Below, piece by piece: positions 1 through 8,405 of a DNA stretch of 64,000 nt; the first letter of the stretch is position 1; each line of letters starts with the position of its first letter. Origin of the DNA: Polaromonas sp. AER18D-145 (GTDB lineage Bacteria; Pseudomonadota; Gammaproteobacteria; Burkholderiales; Burkholderiaceae_C); the NCBI RefSeq assembly GCF_002379095.1, contig NZ_NBZV01000024.1, forward strand, positions 1 to 64,000, read 5' to 3'. A program made the translations under genes and the position numbers. Below the pieces are notes generated by a model. It was not told the DNA's origin. It worked only from the letters and a program-made list of their open reading frames with translations, and made no database searches.

Positions 1-186
1 ACCCGCTCCGTGGCCGAAGTCCAGGCCGAAGCCGCCGCCAAAGTGAAAACCCACAGCCAGGAGCCTGCCGGCTCGCGCGTGGCGGCCACCGCGCAGTCCT
101 CGACCGACCGCGCCACCGTGCGGGCACAAGCGGCCGACGCTGTCCGCCTAGGCCAGATCCCGCGCGGCGAAGCCACTTACCTGTAA
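1..186 (+). CDS. DUF4148 family exported protein, 3' part only
   Basis: The frame is open from the first base and ends at TAA 184-186, giving 61 residues of the C-terminal part; the start and any signal peptide lie outside the window. The beginning (TRSVAEVQAEA) and the end (A-x-A-L-G-x-I-P-x-G-E pattern) match the complete paralogue at 1910-2194, which has a clear signal peptide. DUF4148 proteins are short exported proteins of Burkholderiales with no known function. A strong terminator follows. Confidence 0.85.
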   Translation, partial: TRSVAEVQAEAAAKVKTHSQEPAGSRVAATAQSSTDRATVRAQAADAVRLGQIPRGEATYL

Positions 187-225
187 TAGCTGCACGCTGG
201 CCGGGTTTCGGCCAGGCCCATCCAG

Positions 226-260
226 AACCGCACGGGGGGCTTCCTCCGGGCGGTTTTTTT
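226..260 (+). terminator. Rho-independent terminator after the first DUF4148 gene
   Basis: AACCGC at 226-231 pairs with GCGGTT ending near 256, with further C/G pairing inside, and is followed by a run of seven T. It lies 40 bases after the stop of the partial gene at 1-186. Between here and 479 I see no gene. Confidence 0.75.
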
Positions 261-478
261 GTTCCGGAAACCGCCGCAAGTCGCGCCCGGCGCCTTGCTG
301 ACCGTGCGTTGCGGCAAATGTCACAACGGGTTAGTTAGGGCGGCCGACCTACTCAATCACAGGGTAATCCCCTAGAATTCGTTAGCACGCTTACGCTCGA
401 TGGCCGCAATCCGGTTCGTCAGCGTTTCCCTCGCCCTCCCCCTGCGGTTTATCCGACCTCAGGAATCCACAGGTCCCC

Positions 479-790
479 ATGGCTCTCACCTCCATTTTTG
501 CCGCGATGCGGCCACCTCCTGCCGCGCCCGACACGACGGAGCGGATGCCGCTTGAGCAGATCCGGCATCAGATGCACCAAATCCTGCATGACTGCAAGAG
601 CGTTGACGCGCAGCGCATCATTTTCAGGATCAACACGGCCCATACTCCGGCCGATCTCTGGCTGTTGCGCAGTGACCTGTACCAGTGCATCTCGCGCGCA
701 CGCGACCAGGCTGAAGCCGCCAGGCGCATCAACGCCCTGCTGGGCATTTTCAGTGGCTGGCTGCCTGCTGCCCAACTCACCCCGATCTAG
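479..790 (+). CDS. Hypothetical protein, 103 residues
   Basis: I do not recognise the family. The protein is soluble and mostly helical (EQIRHQMHQILHDC, ARDQAEAARRINALLG), with no signal peptide or membrane segment. An ATG at 479 has a weak AGGAAT about 12 bases upstream; a second ATG at 545 (MPLEQIRHQM) is an alternative start because the first 22 residues look unstructured. The gene converges with the LysR gene on the other strand and overlaps its end by 14 bases. It is preferred over the longer reading frame covering the same DNA because its composition is protein-like. Confidence 0.55.
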   Translation: MALTSIFAAMRPPPAAPDTTERMPLEQIRHQMHQILHDCKSVDAQRIIFRINTAHTPADLWLLRSDLYQCISRARDQAEAARRINALLGIFSGWLPAAQLTPI

Positions 791-1706
791 GACGACCGGT
801 TTCGTCCCGCAGACCAAACTCGGCCAGAAAATCCAGGAAGGCCCGGGTCCGCGACGGCATGAACTTGCGCGTGGGCAGCGCCGCATAAATCGTGAAGCGC
901 CCAAACACCCAGTCCGGCAAAAGGTGCACCAGCGAACCGCGTTCGAGGTGCGAGGCCACCAGCAAGCGCGACAGGAAGGTGATGCCGGCGCCATCGAGTG
1001 CCGCGCGCAGCAACACGTCAAAGCTTGTGGTTTGCAGTGCAGGCCTGAGGTCCACCTCGACGGCGTCGCCGCCCCCAACCGGTTGCAGGCGCGTTTGCCG
1101 GCCATAGTGACCGGAGTTCTGCGGCCACTGGAATTTCAGGTAAGTGTGGCCACGCAACTGTTCCGGCGAATCCGGTGTGCTGGCGCGCAGCAGATAGTCG
1201 GGCGACGCGCAGGCGATCCAGTCGGTCGTGGCCAGCGGCCGGGCCACGATGTCACCGTCAAAACCCTCGTCCACCACCAGGAAGGTCACGTCAAACTCCT
1301 CGATGCGCGGCTGGGGAAAGGGGTCGATCTGCAGGTCCAGCAGCACCCCGGGGTGACGCGCATGCCAGGTGGCAATGCGCGGTGACAGGAAATACGAGGC
1401 CAGTACCGGCGTCGCCAGCACATGAAGCGTGCCCTGCAATTCGCGCGTGTGTTCAGCCGCCGCCGACTCGGCGTCCTCCACCTCGTGCAGGATGCTGCGA
1501 ACCCGCAGCAGGTAAGCCTCGCCTGCGTCAGTGAGCGCCAGCTTGCGTGTCGTGCGCTGCAGCAGGCGTACGCCCAGGTGTTCTTCCAGGGCCGCCACCA
1601 TGCGCGTGACGCCAGCGGGCGACATGTCGAGGGAGCGCGCCGCCGACGCGAAGCCGCCCTCGTCGATCACACGCTGGAACACCTTCATTGAACTGAAACG
1701 ATCCAT
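777..1706 (-). CDS. LysR-family transcriptional regulator
   Basis: A 309-residue protein of normal LysR length. Residues 1-60 form the winged helix-turn-helix (FASAARSLDMSPAGVTRMVA), followed by the usual linker helix and a substrate-binding-like domain. The sequence resembles the large LysR subgroup with the start MDRFxxMKxF. The neighbour upstream is the divergent DUF4148 gene at 1910; a 200-base AT-rich gap separates them and should carry the promoters. The ligand cannot be read from the sequence. It converges with the hypothetical gene at 479-790. Confidence 0.9.
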   Translation of the reverse strand: MDRFSSMKVFQRVIDEGGFASAARSLDMSPAGVTRMVAALEEHLGVRLLQRTTRKLALTDAGEAYLLRVRSILHEVEDAESAAAEHTRELQGTLHVLATPVLASYFLSPRIATWHARHPGVLLDLQIDPFPQPRIEEFDVTFLVVDEGFDGDIVARPLATTDWIACASPDYLLRASTPDSPEQLRGHTYLKFQWPQNSGHYGRQTRLQPVGGGDAVEVDLRPALQTTSFDVLLRAALDGAGITFLSRLLVASHLERGSLVHLLPDWVFGRFTIYAALPTRKFMPSRTRAFLDFLAEFGLRDETGRPRSG

Positions 1707-1739
1707 AGTGCAACAGATTGTATGTCGAATACTTTATTG

Positions 1740-1754
1740 TTTCAATTACTGAAA
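1740..1754. promoter_or_regulatory. Possible LysR operator, TTTCA-N5-TGAAA
   Basis: A perfect 5-base inverted repeat with a 5-base spacer fits the T-N11-A form of LysR sites. It lies 34 bases upstream of the LysR start in AT-rich DNA (about 1710-1800) that stands out from its surroundings. The assignment rests on position and symmetry only. Confidence 0.35.
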
Positions 1755-1909
1755 TGGTTAATTGATGACTATGTAGTTTTAAATTGATCGAAGCAGGCGT
1801 AAAGTTCAACCCATCGATGAGCACAAACCGACTCACCGAGACTGGACAAGATGGGAATGATGAAGCCCACCCTGGCCGGAACTCTGTACCAACCCTGAAA
1901 GGATTCATC

Positions 1910-2194
1910 ATGAAAACCACCCAACTGTTTGCTGTCGCCGCTTTTTCCACCCTGGCCGCTTTCGGCGCCCATGCCGACGAGGCTGACGGCTCGCAATTTG
2001 CCGTCCAGTTCAACTCCACCCGTTCCGTTGCCGAAGTCCGGGCTGAAGCGCTCACCCCGGTGAAGATCAGCAATGGCGGCACCGGCTTTGTCGGCGTGAC
2101 CAACTCCGGTCTGGAGCGCAGCGCCGTGCGTGCCAAAGCCATCGCGGCATTGCGCAACGGGGAAATCCCGCAGGGCGAAATCGGCTACATGTAA
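1910..2194 (+). CDS. DUF4148 family exported protein
   Basis: A 94-residue protein with a clear Sec signal peptide (MKTTQLFAVAAFSTLAAFGA, cleavage after AHA about residue 22), then a 70-residue mature part with the DUF4148 pattern STRSVAEVRAEA and the tail ALRNGEIPQGEIGYM. AAAGGA sits 8 bases before the chosen ATG; an in-frame start farther upstream would bury the signal peptide and was rejected. It is a paralogue of the partial gene at position 1. The role is unknown. A strong terminator follows. Confidence 0.88.
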   Translation: MKTTQLFAVAAFSTLAAFGAHADEADGSQFAVQFNSTRSVAEVRAEALTPVKISNGGTGFVGVTNSGLERSAVRAKAIAALRNGEIPQGEIGYM

Positions 2195-2230
2195 GCCTGC
2201 CACCTGGGAGGACCCTGCAGCTCCCGAAAA

Positions 2231-2262
2231 AAAGCCCGCTGCATGACTGCAGCGGGCTTTTT
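2231..2262. terminator. Bidirectional terminator
   Basis: A 13-base perfect stem (AAAGCCCGCTGCA and its complement) with loop TGAC, flanked by A and T runs on both sides. It serves the DUF4148 gene on the plus strand and the MaoC gene on the minus strand, which converge here. Confidence 0.92.
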
Positions 2263-2295
2263 TCGTGGATCAGGCGGTTCGGGCCTGTGGGCCCG

Positions 2296-2751
2296 TCACG
2301 GGTAGCGCCGCACCAGGGACTCGGCCACACACACCGGCCTGGTCGCACCTTCCCGCTCGACCGTCACTTCCCAGGTCATCTGCTGCCCCTCGTTGTCAAT
2401 CGGCTCGCAGGCCAGCAGCTTCAGGCGGGCGCGCAAGCGGCTGCCAACAGGCACCGGCGCCGTGAAACGCACCCGGTTGAGCCCGTAATTTACCCCCATG
2501 CGGGATTGAACGATCTCCAGGGACGATTCAAAAAATTTGGGCAGCAGCGACAGGGTCAGGAAGCCGTGCGCAATCGGCCCGCCGAACGGGCCCGCCCTGG
2601 CTTTTTCCGGGTCCACATGGATCCACTGATGATCGCCGGTAGCTTCGGCAAACAGGTTGACCTGCTCCTGGGTGATGGTCAGCCAGTCGCTGACAGCGAC
2701 TTCCTGGCCGACACAGGCCGCGAGTTCGGAGAGGGTCTGGAAGGTTTTCAT
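2296..2751 (-). CDS. MaoC-like (R)-specific enoyl-CoA hydratase
   Basis: A 151-residue single hot-dog domain. The hydratase motif is visible: FAEATGDHQWIHVD gives the catalytic Asp40 and His45, and AHGFLTLSLLP follows at about 62-72. Family members hydrate trans-2-enoyl-CoA to (R)-3-hydroxyacyl-CoA; the residues needed are present. Start ATG at 2751. The gene stands 73 bases upstream of the ParA gene's stop and ends at the shared terminator. Whether the substrate is a fatty acyl-CoA or another acyl group cannot be told. Confidence 0.88.
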   Translation of the reverse strand: MKTFQTLSELAACVGQEVAVSDWLTITQEQVNLFAEATGDHQWIHVDPEKARAGPFGGPIAHGFLTLSLLPKFFESSLEIVQSRMGVNYGLNRVRFTAPVPVGSRLRARLKLLACEPIDNEGQQMTWEVTVEREGATRPVCVAESLVRRYP

Positions 2752-2824
2752 GCCCGGACTTTAACGTCCGCACCGATGGCGGCCTGTCCAGCCAGCGACA
2801 CGGCCGGCCCCGGAAGCGCCGCTG

Positions 2825-3442
2825 TCACTGGTCCAGCCAGTGACAGATGCCCTGCCACTGCTGCAGGTCTTTTTCCACCCGGCCCGGGGCGACGTCGAAC
2901 ACGGTCAGGCCACGGGCTGCCAGATGAATGTAGTTCTGGGTATCACGCACATAACCGAGCACCGGCAAACCCAGGCCCTCGACAAAAGCACGCAGCTTGT
3001 CAGCCGCGATGGTGCGGGCATCGACGCGCATGCCGACGATGCCGACCTGCATCTTGCCGGCGTGGCGGTGTTCGGCGAGCTGGTCCAGAAAGCTGCGCGT
3101 GGCAAAAATATCAAACACGCTGGGCTGAAGCGGCACGATCACCTTGTCGGCCAGCTTGAGGACATCGTTGAAGCGCCAGCCGTGCAGGCCGGCGGGCGTG
3201 TCGAGCACCACGTGGCTCGTGCCTTTGGGCGGTTTGACAATCAGGTCGGCGCTGACATCCCAGGTCGAGATCGGCCGGGCTGCGGGCGGCCGCAAGCCCA
3301 GCCAGAGGCGGGACGACTGCTGGCGGTCTGCATCGCCGAGCATGACCGCATGGCCCTGGCTGGCGAAATAACCCGCAACATTGGTCGACAGCGTCGTTTT
3401 ACCGACGCCGCCCTTCGGATTGGCAATCACAACCACAGGCAT
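2825..3442 (-). CDS. ParA/MinD-type P-loop ATPase
   Basis: A 205-residue protein beginning MPVVVIANPKGGVGKTT, with the deviant Walker A motif of ParA proteins at residues 8-17. LGDADRQQSS is the A' region and HVVLDTPAGLHG the Walker B region. GGGAG lies 8 bases before this ATG; the longer open frame upstream adds a low-complexity leader and is not favoured. It stands alone without a ParB gene or visible parS site, so it is more likely an orphan positioning ATPase than a chromosome or plasmid partition protein. The cargo is unknown. Confidence 0.85.
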   Translation of the reverse strand: MPVVVIANPKGGVGKTTLSTNVAGYFASQGHAVMLGDADRQQSSRLWLGLRPPAARPISTWDVSADLIVKPPKGTSHVVLDTPAGLHGWRFNDVLKLADKVIVPLQPSVFDIFATRSFLDQLAEHRHAGKMQVGIVGMRVDARTIAADKLRAFVEGLGLPVLGYVRDTQNYIHLAARGLTVFDVAPGRVEKDLQQWQGICHWLDQ

Positions 3443-3692
3443 GCGAATCTCCCGGAATTTTGACACTATGGTAACGGCTCGCAACACATCGGCCAAACCG
3501 GGGACGGGACGTCCGGGTGCCATGGGCCGGTCCCCCTTCCCGCCCGCGCTGCCGCCGTGCCCGGCGTGCTTCCCCGTGATTTCAGTCAAATCCCTCTTCC
3601 TCCCTTGATAAATGGGCGCAGATAGCTCCGGTTTTTATAGCAAAAAGAGGGGCGCGGCGATGCGGGCTGGCGGGCGGCCTCTTCAAAACGCC

Positions 3693-5630
3693 TCAATTGC
3701 GCTGGTCCTGCGCCTCCCGGCGCAGCTTTTCCATCGTGCGCCGTTCGACGCAGACCGGATGCCTGCTGTAGGCAGGTTTGGCGCATTGTTCGTTCATGCA
3801 GATCTGGTAACCAAGCAACACACGGCCTTCACAGGCTTGCGCCGGACTGGACGACCGCGCTGTGGCAGCCGCAGGTGCCGGCGCGGCGGCTGCCACAGCA
3901 GCGCCCGTCCCGCCGTCCGCCGCGGCCGGCCTGGATGGCGCCGGCTTGTCCGTGCGCACCGGGGTGGCGCGTTTGGCTGATGGATTGACGGCGGCAGGCT
4001 CTGCGCCCGCCTTGGCGGAAGGTGAAAGCTCCGGAAATCGCGCAACCGGGCTGACAGGCGCTGCGCCGGCGGGCGCCGCAACCACCGGCGCCGGTTCCCC
4101 GGAGAAGCCCTTGAACCCGACGCCGGCCAGCACCAGCACCGCCACGCCGGCCAGCACGACCAGCGGCATTTTGGAGCGCCCCGCTGGCGGCGCGCCGGAT
4201 GCGGCCGGCGCGACGGGCGCGGAGGCTTGGGCCTCGTCCCGGGCCGGGGTCGGGTTAGCCACTGATGGCACAGGCGCGGCTGCCAGCGCCTTGTCCGGCA
4301 CCGGGTTGTGAAGCGGCACCGTCGCCAACCCCACCTGGGTCACTTCGGCGTCGTGGGCGTCGGGCGTGGCCGGCATACCCGCAGGAGGATCAAGCGGGGG
4401 GTTCGAGGCCGGGATCGGGGCCAAACGGGTATGGGAAGCCTGCAGCCGGGTCCATTCGCTGGCCTCTTCGGTAAAAGCCTCCGTGGCGGTGGATTCGATA
4501 CCGGCTCCAGAGCCATCAGCCTCCACCGTGTCGCCCAGCTTGCGCAGGCGCCGGCGCGCGAGATCGGCGTAAATGCCAGAGGGAAACCTGTCGAGAAACC
4601 CTTTCAGGTCTTCCAGGTCCTCGGAGTCCTTGATGTCCTTCCAGTAGACCAGCTCAAGCTCCTGCGTCACGGTCGAGCCGGTGTCGGTGCCGGTCGTGCT
4701 GAGCTTGACGGTGGAGCCGCCCGCGCGTGAGCGGCCGGTGTCGGTGGCCGTGCCCGCGCGCGCGCAGGACGGGCTCACGGGCGGCACAATGGTCGGGTCC
4801 GATGCATGGCCGCTGGCTTCCTGCAGCGCAGCCGAAAATTCCTGCGCGGTCGCGAAACGCTGGTCGCGTTTTTTGGCCAGTGCCCGCGCCACCACCGCGT
4901 CGATGGCGGCCGGCAAAAGCGTGTTGAAACTGCTGGGCGCGGCCGGGGTGTGGCCCACGATCTGCTGGATGATCGCAAAGTCGGTGTCGCCGTCGAAGGG
5001 CCGCTTGCCCGTGAGCAGCTGGTACAGCACCACCCCGGCCGCAAACAGGTCGGCCCGCGCATCGATTGGCAGGCCCTGCACCTGCTCGGGCGACATGTAT
5101 TTGAGGGTACCCACGATGGTTCCCTGGGTGCGTGTGGCTTCGCCGGAATCCTGGATGCGGGCCACACCGAAATCAGTGAGTTTGACCCGGCCATCAGCCT
5201 CGATCAGCAGGTTGGCCGGCTTGATGTCGCGGTGCACGATGCTCTGCCGGTGTGCATAGTCCAGCGCAGACAACAGGTCCCGGACCATGCGCAGCGTGTC
5301 CTCCAGCGAATAACGCCGGCCCCCGTCCAGGTGGTGTTTGAGGTCTTCGCCCTGGATGAACTCCATGACCAGAAAGGCCATGTCGCCATGGCGGTCCGAG
5401 TCATACACACTGACGATATTGGGGTGCTGCAGGCGGGCGGCCGAATGCGCCTCGGTGCGAAAACGCGCTTCGTAATCTGCAGCGGCCTCTTCGGACAGGT
5501 TTTCCACCTTGATGGTCTTGATCGCCACGCGGCGGTCCAGATTGGGGTCGCGCGCCTCGTAGACCAGCCCCATCGCGCCCCTGCCCAGCACGCGAATGAT
5601 GTCGTAGCGTCCCAGCTTGTTGAGGCTCAT
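3693..5630 (-). CDS. Membrane-anchored Hanks-type Ser/Thr protein kinase
   Basis: A 645-residue protein. Kinase domain at about 8-270: glycine loop LGRGAMG, Lys38 in VAIK, HRD at 133-135 (IVHRDIKPANLL), DFG at 153-155, and GTLKYMSPEQ, so all catalytic residues are present. A Pro/Ala-rich linker follows, then one membrane segment at about 488-505, then an Ala/Pro-rich region and a short C-terminal segment with four Cys (positions near ACEGRV, YQICMNEQC, PVCVERR), probably periplasmic. Start chosen at ATG 5630 (MSLNKLGRYD) because 15 extra upstream residues precede the domain without need. It lies 61 bases after the cyclase/FHA gene, a likely partner. Confidence 0.93.
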   Translation of the reverse strand: MSLNKLGRYDIIRVLGRGAMGLVYEARDPNLDRRVAIKTIKVENLSEEAAADYEARFRTEAHSAARLQHPNIVSVYDSDRHGDMAFLVMEFIQGEDLKHHLDGGRRYSLEDTLRMVRDLLSALDYAHRQSIVHRDIKPANLLIEADGRVKLTDFGVARIQDSGEATRTQGTIVGTLKYMSPEQVQGLPIDARADLFAAGVVLYQLLTGKRPFDGDTDFAIIQQIVGHTPAAPSSFNTLLPAAIDAVVARALAKKRDQRFATAQEFSAALQEASGHASDPTIVPPVSPSCARAGTATDTGRSRAGGSTVKLSTTGTDTGSTVTQELELVYWKDIKDSEDLEDLKGFLDRFPSGIYADLARRRLRKLGDTVEADGSGAGIESTATEAFTEEASEWTRLQASHTRLAPIPASNPPLDPPAGMPATPDAHDAEVTQVGLATVPLHNPVPDKALAAAPVPSVANPTPARDEAQASAPVAPAASGAPPAGRSKMPLVVLAGVAVLVLAGVGFKGFSGEPAPVVAAPAGAAPVSPVARFPELSPSAKAGAEPAAVNPSAKRATPVRTDKPAPSRPAAADGGTGAAVAAAAPAPAAATARSSSPAQACEGRVLLGYQICMNEQCAKPAYSRHPVCVERRTMEKLRREAQDQRN

Positions 5631-5691
5631 GGGGTAAAGGGGGGATGACCAGTTGGATACGTTTGGAAACAGCAATTCTATCGGCGGCCGG

Positions 5692-6579
5692 TCAGCTGCT
5701 GATGGAAAAGTTGATCAGCGGGCTGCCTTCCTTGCGTTCGCACCCGGCGCTGATCTGTCCGCTGCCGACCAGATAACACTCGGTGCGGCGCAACACCACC
5801 GCCTCGTTCTGGTTGCCAAAGTAGACCCAGGTGCCATAACTTGACGCGTCGCTGAGCACGAACTGCCCGCCGCGCCACTCCAGCGTGGCGTGCATGCGGG
5901 ACACCCGCGGATCGTTCAGGGCCAGCGACGCGCCGGCCCCCCGGCCGATGGACATCCTGGCGCTGCCGGCGTTGACCTGCACGGCCTGCGCGCCGGCCAC
6001 CAGCTCGAGCACCAGCGGCCCGGCGTCGGCAGCCATCGAGCGGCCCATCATGGTGGCATCGTCGTCGCGGCCGCTTTGCCATTCCACCCGGTACACCAGG
6101 CTGGCTTCCGCCTTGCCGCGCAGGTGCATGGGCCCCAAGCTGCGCAATGAGGCCCGCTGCACAGGCCCCAGGGCCGCCCAGACGTTCTGCGTGGTGAGAA
6201 TTTGTGCGGCGCCAGCCAAGTCGGCCAGCCGCGCCGCCGAATTGACGGTATCGCCAAAGCAGTCGCCGTCGATCTCGATCACCTCGCCCGACTCCATGCC
6301 CATCTGCATCTGCACCGGCGCGCCAGTGCCGCCGGGCCGGATGGGTTTGTCGAGGAAGCGTTTCTGGATGCTGACACAGGCGGCCAGCGCGTCGCCCTCC
6401 TGCGGAAACACGACAAACAGACCGTCGCCGAGCAGCTTGACGACCCGGCCGCTGTGCTGCTCAAAGACTTGGCTCAGGGCGCCGACCAGCTGCGTGACAA
6501 AACGCGAGGCGGTTTCATCCCCCAACCGCTCGAACATGCTGGTGCTGCCGACGAGATCGGCAAAAACGACGGTGGTCAT
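5692..6579 (-). CDS. Class III adenylate/guanylate cyclase fused to FHA domain
   Basis: A 295-residue protein starting MTTVVFADLVGSTSMF. The cyclase domain (about 1-165) keeps the first metal Asp (FADLVG), the second metal Asp in LLGDG, and the transition-state pair in FGDTVNSAARL, so it looks active. The FHA domain (about 210-290) has IGRG, SRMHA and SSYGTW, the phosphothreonine-binding core. The FHA domain suggests it binds a phosphorylated partner, most simply the Ser/Thr kinase encoded just downstream. An upstream in-frame start would add 15 residues and is not favoured. Confidence 0.9.
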   Translation of the reverse strand: MTTVVFADLVGSTSMFERLGDETASRFVTQLVGALSQVFEQHSGRVVKLLGDGLFVVFPQEGDALAACVSIQKRFLDKPIRPGGTGAPVQMQMGMESGEVIEIDGDCFGDTVNSAARLADLAGAAQILTTQNVWAALGPVQRASLRSLGPMHLRGKAEASLVYRVEWQSGRDDDATMMGRSMAADAGPLVLELVAGAQAVQVNAGSARMSIGRGAGASLALNDPRVSRMHATLEWRGGQFVLSDASSYGTWVYFGNQNEAVVLRRTECYLVGSGQISAGCERKEGSPLINFSISS

Positions 6580-6752
6580 GAAAACATTCTGGAAAACCGG
6601 AGGGCAGAACAAAGCGGCACGCAAACGGTGTCAAACGGTAACACGTAACCTTTTGTTCTCATATTGGCGATTTTTACAGAAAATCACCAGATCCCGCGTG
6701 TGCAGTTTTTACCGGCGACACACGCCACCCGCAGGGCGGTGGAGCCCGGGTA

Positions 6753-7508
6753 TCAGCGCAAACCGTCCCAGAGCAGCTTGCAGCCGGTGAGGAACATGCC
6801 GCCATACAGCACCCGGTAAAACAGCACCTGGCTGATGCGCCTGGCCATGCGCACGCCGGCCCAGACGCCCACAGGCGCCAGCGGCAGCAGGACCAGCGAG
6901 GTCGCCATGTTGCGCAGGTCGAGCAGCCCCAGCCAGGCATAGGGAATCCACTTGGAGAGGTTGATCACAAAGAAGAAAAACGCCAGGGTGGCGGTGAATT
7001 TGAGCGGGCTCAGGCGCAGGGGAATGACATAGGCGCTGATGGGCGGGCCGCCGGCATGGGCCACAAAACTGGTGAAACCCGAGGTCGCGGTCAACAGCGC
7101 CCCCAGCCACTTCGGCGGCGGCGGGCTGTCGGGTCGGGGCGGGAACAGCAGGCGCTGCGCCAGAAACAGCAAGGTGAAAAAACCCACGATGCTGGCCACG
7201 ACCTTGCCGTCGAGCAGGCTGAACAACAGGGCGCCGACCAGCGTGCCCACCAGGCCGAAAGGCACCAGGAACTTCAGCAATTTGAGGTCGAAGTCCTTGC
7301 GGAAAGCCGCCATGCCGAGCAAGTCCATCAGCAGCAGCACCGGCATCAGGATGGCCGCCGCCTGCGGCACGGTCACCGCCAGCGCCATCATGGGCACGGC
7401 CAGCGAGCCGAAACCCGCCCCGAACCCGCTTTTGCTGACCCCCAGCAAAAGCACGGCGGGAACCGCCACGGCGTAGAAGAAGGGGTCAGTGATGAGAGGA
7501 AAGGTCAC
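6753..7508 (-). CDS. TauE/SafE family permease
   Basis: A 251-residue protein with about eight hydrophobic segments arranged as two repeats, and the family's VSKSGFGAGFG and AHAGGPPISAY motifs. TauE/SafE proteins export sulfite or organosulfonate-related anions, though most members lack tested substrates. The best start is GTG at 7508, giving MTFPLITDPF. It is transcribed alone; 173 bases separate it from the cyclase gene, with nothing recognisable in them, and 180 bases from livF. Confidence 0.88.
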   Translation of the reverse strand: MTFPLITDPFFYAVAVPAVLLLGVSKSGFGAGFGSLAVPMMALAVTVPQAAAILMPVLLLMDLLGMAAFRKDFDLKLLKFLVPFGLVGTLVGALLFSLLDGKVVASIVGFFTLLFLAQRLLFPPRPDSPPPPKWLGALLTATSGFTSFVAHAGGPPISAYVIPLRLSPLKFTATLAFFFFVINLSKWIPYAWLGLLDLRNMATSLVLLPLAPVGVWAGVRMARRISQVLFYRVLYGGMFLTGCKLLWDGLR

Positions 7509-7688
7509 GGGTTTGCAGGCAAAAGCTGCCGATTATCAGGCCTGCAAGGGTGCTGGCGCCGCCAGGCTGCACCACCGACAGCTCGGCAGCGAACCGGTGT
7601 TGATGCACGAAATAGGCCACCAACCCTTGAGGGACGGGCGCCAGCAGCTATTGTTTCAGGAGCACCGCCCGACCGCGAGTCTGCAAGT

Positions 7689-8405
7689 TCACTCGTGCGT
7701 TTCCAGGCCCAGGTAGGCTTTCTGGATTTCCGGCCGTGTCAGCAGCTCGCTGGCCTCGCCCTGTGCAACGATGCGGCCCTCCTCCATCACATAGGCGCGT
7801 TTGGCCAGCTCCATGGCCATGGCCACGTTCTGCTCCACCAGCAGCACCGAGGTGCCCTGCGCATTGATCTGGCGGATGATGCGGAACATGTCCATCACGA
7901 TCAGCGGCGCCAGGCCCAGGGACGGCTCGTCAAGCAGCAGCAAGCCCGGCCGCGCCATCAGGGCACGGCCAATCGCCACCATCTGCTGCTGGCCGCCCGA
8001 GAGCGACCCCGCGGGGCTGTCCAGCTTGACCTTGAGCACCGGAAACAGCGACAGCACATGCTCCAGCGAGGCCTTGCGATGCGCCTTGGCCGATGCAATG
8101 AAACTGCCCAGCTCCAGGTTGTCCAGCACCGTCATCTGGGTGAACAGCCTGCGGCCCTCTGGCACGATGGCAATGCCGGCCTCGCAAAACCGGTGGCTGG
8201 CCAGCTCGGTGATGTCCCGTCCGTTGAAACGCAGGCTGCCTTCACGTACCCGGTGCATGCCTGCAATGGCATTGATCAGCGTGGTTTTTCCCGCGCCGTT
8301 GGGGCCGACCACACACACCAACTCGCCGGGCTGAACTTCCAGCGAGACGCCCCACAGGGCCGGTGCAGCGCCGTAATTGACAGAAATATTGTTGACTTCA
8401 AGCAT
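7689..8405 (-). CDS. livF: LivF-type branched-chain amino acid/aromatic ABC ATPase
   Basis: A 238-residue ABC ATPase: Walker A VGPNGAGKTT at about 33-42, signature LSGGQQQM, Walker B LLLLDEPSLGLAP, H-loop region LVEQN. The last two are typical of the LivF subgroup of hydrophobic amino acid transporters. Its start overlaps the end of the LivM-LivG fusion gene by 8 bases, so the two are translationally coupled. It is the last gene of the operon that begins with the dioxygenase at 16260. Confidence 0.93.
   Translation of the reverse strand: MLEVNNISVNYGAAPALWGVSLEVQPGELVCVVGPNGAGKTTLINAIAGMHRVREGSLRFNGRDITELASHRFCEAGIAIVPEGRRLFTQMTVLDNLELGSFIASAKAHRKASLEHVLSLFPVLKVKLDSPAGSLSGGQQQMVAIGRALMARPGLLLLDEPSLGLAPLIVMDMFRIIRQINAQGTSVLLVEQNVAMAMELAKRAYVMEEGRIVAQGEASELLTRPEIQKAYLGLETHE

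Noticed and set aside
498..1385. A 295-codon plus-strand frame across the LysR gene at 777-1706
   Set aside because: It is mostly antisense to a clear LysR protein and its sequence is Arg-rich with no fold pattern; the smaller frame at 479-790 is more plausible.
2825..3442. Plasmid or chromosome partition locus
   Set aside because: A ParA-like ATPase is present but no ParB gene, no parS-like palindrome and no replication gene nearby.
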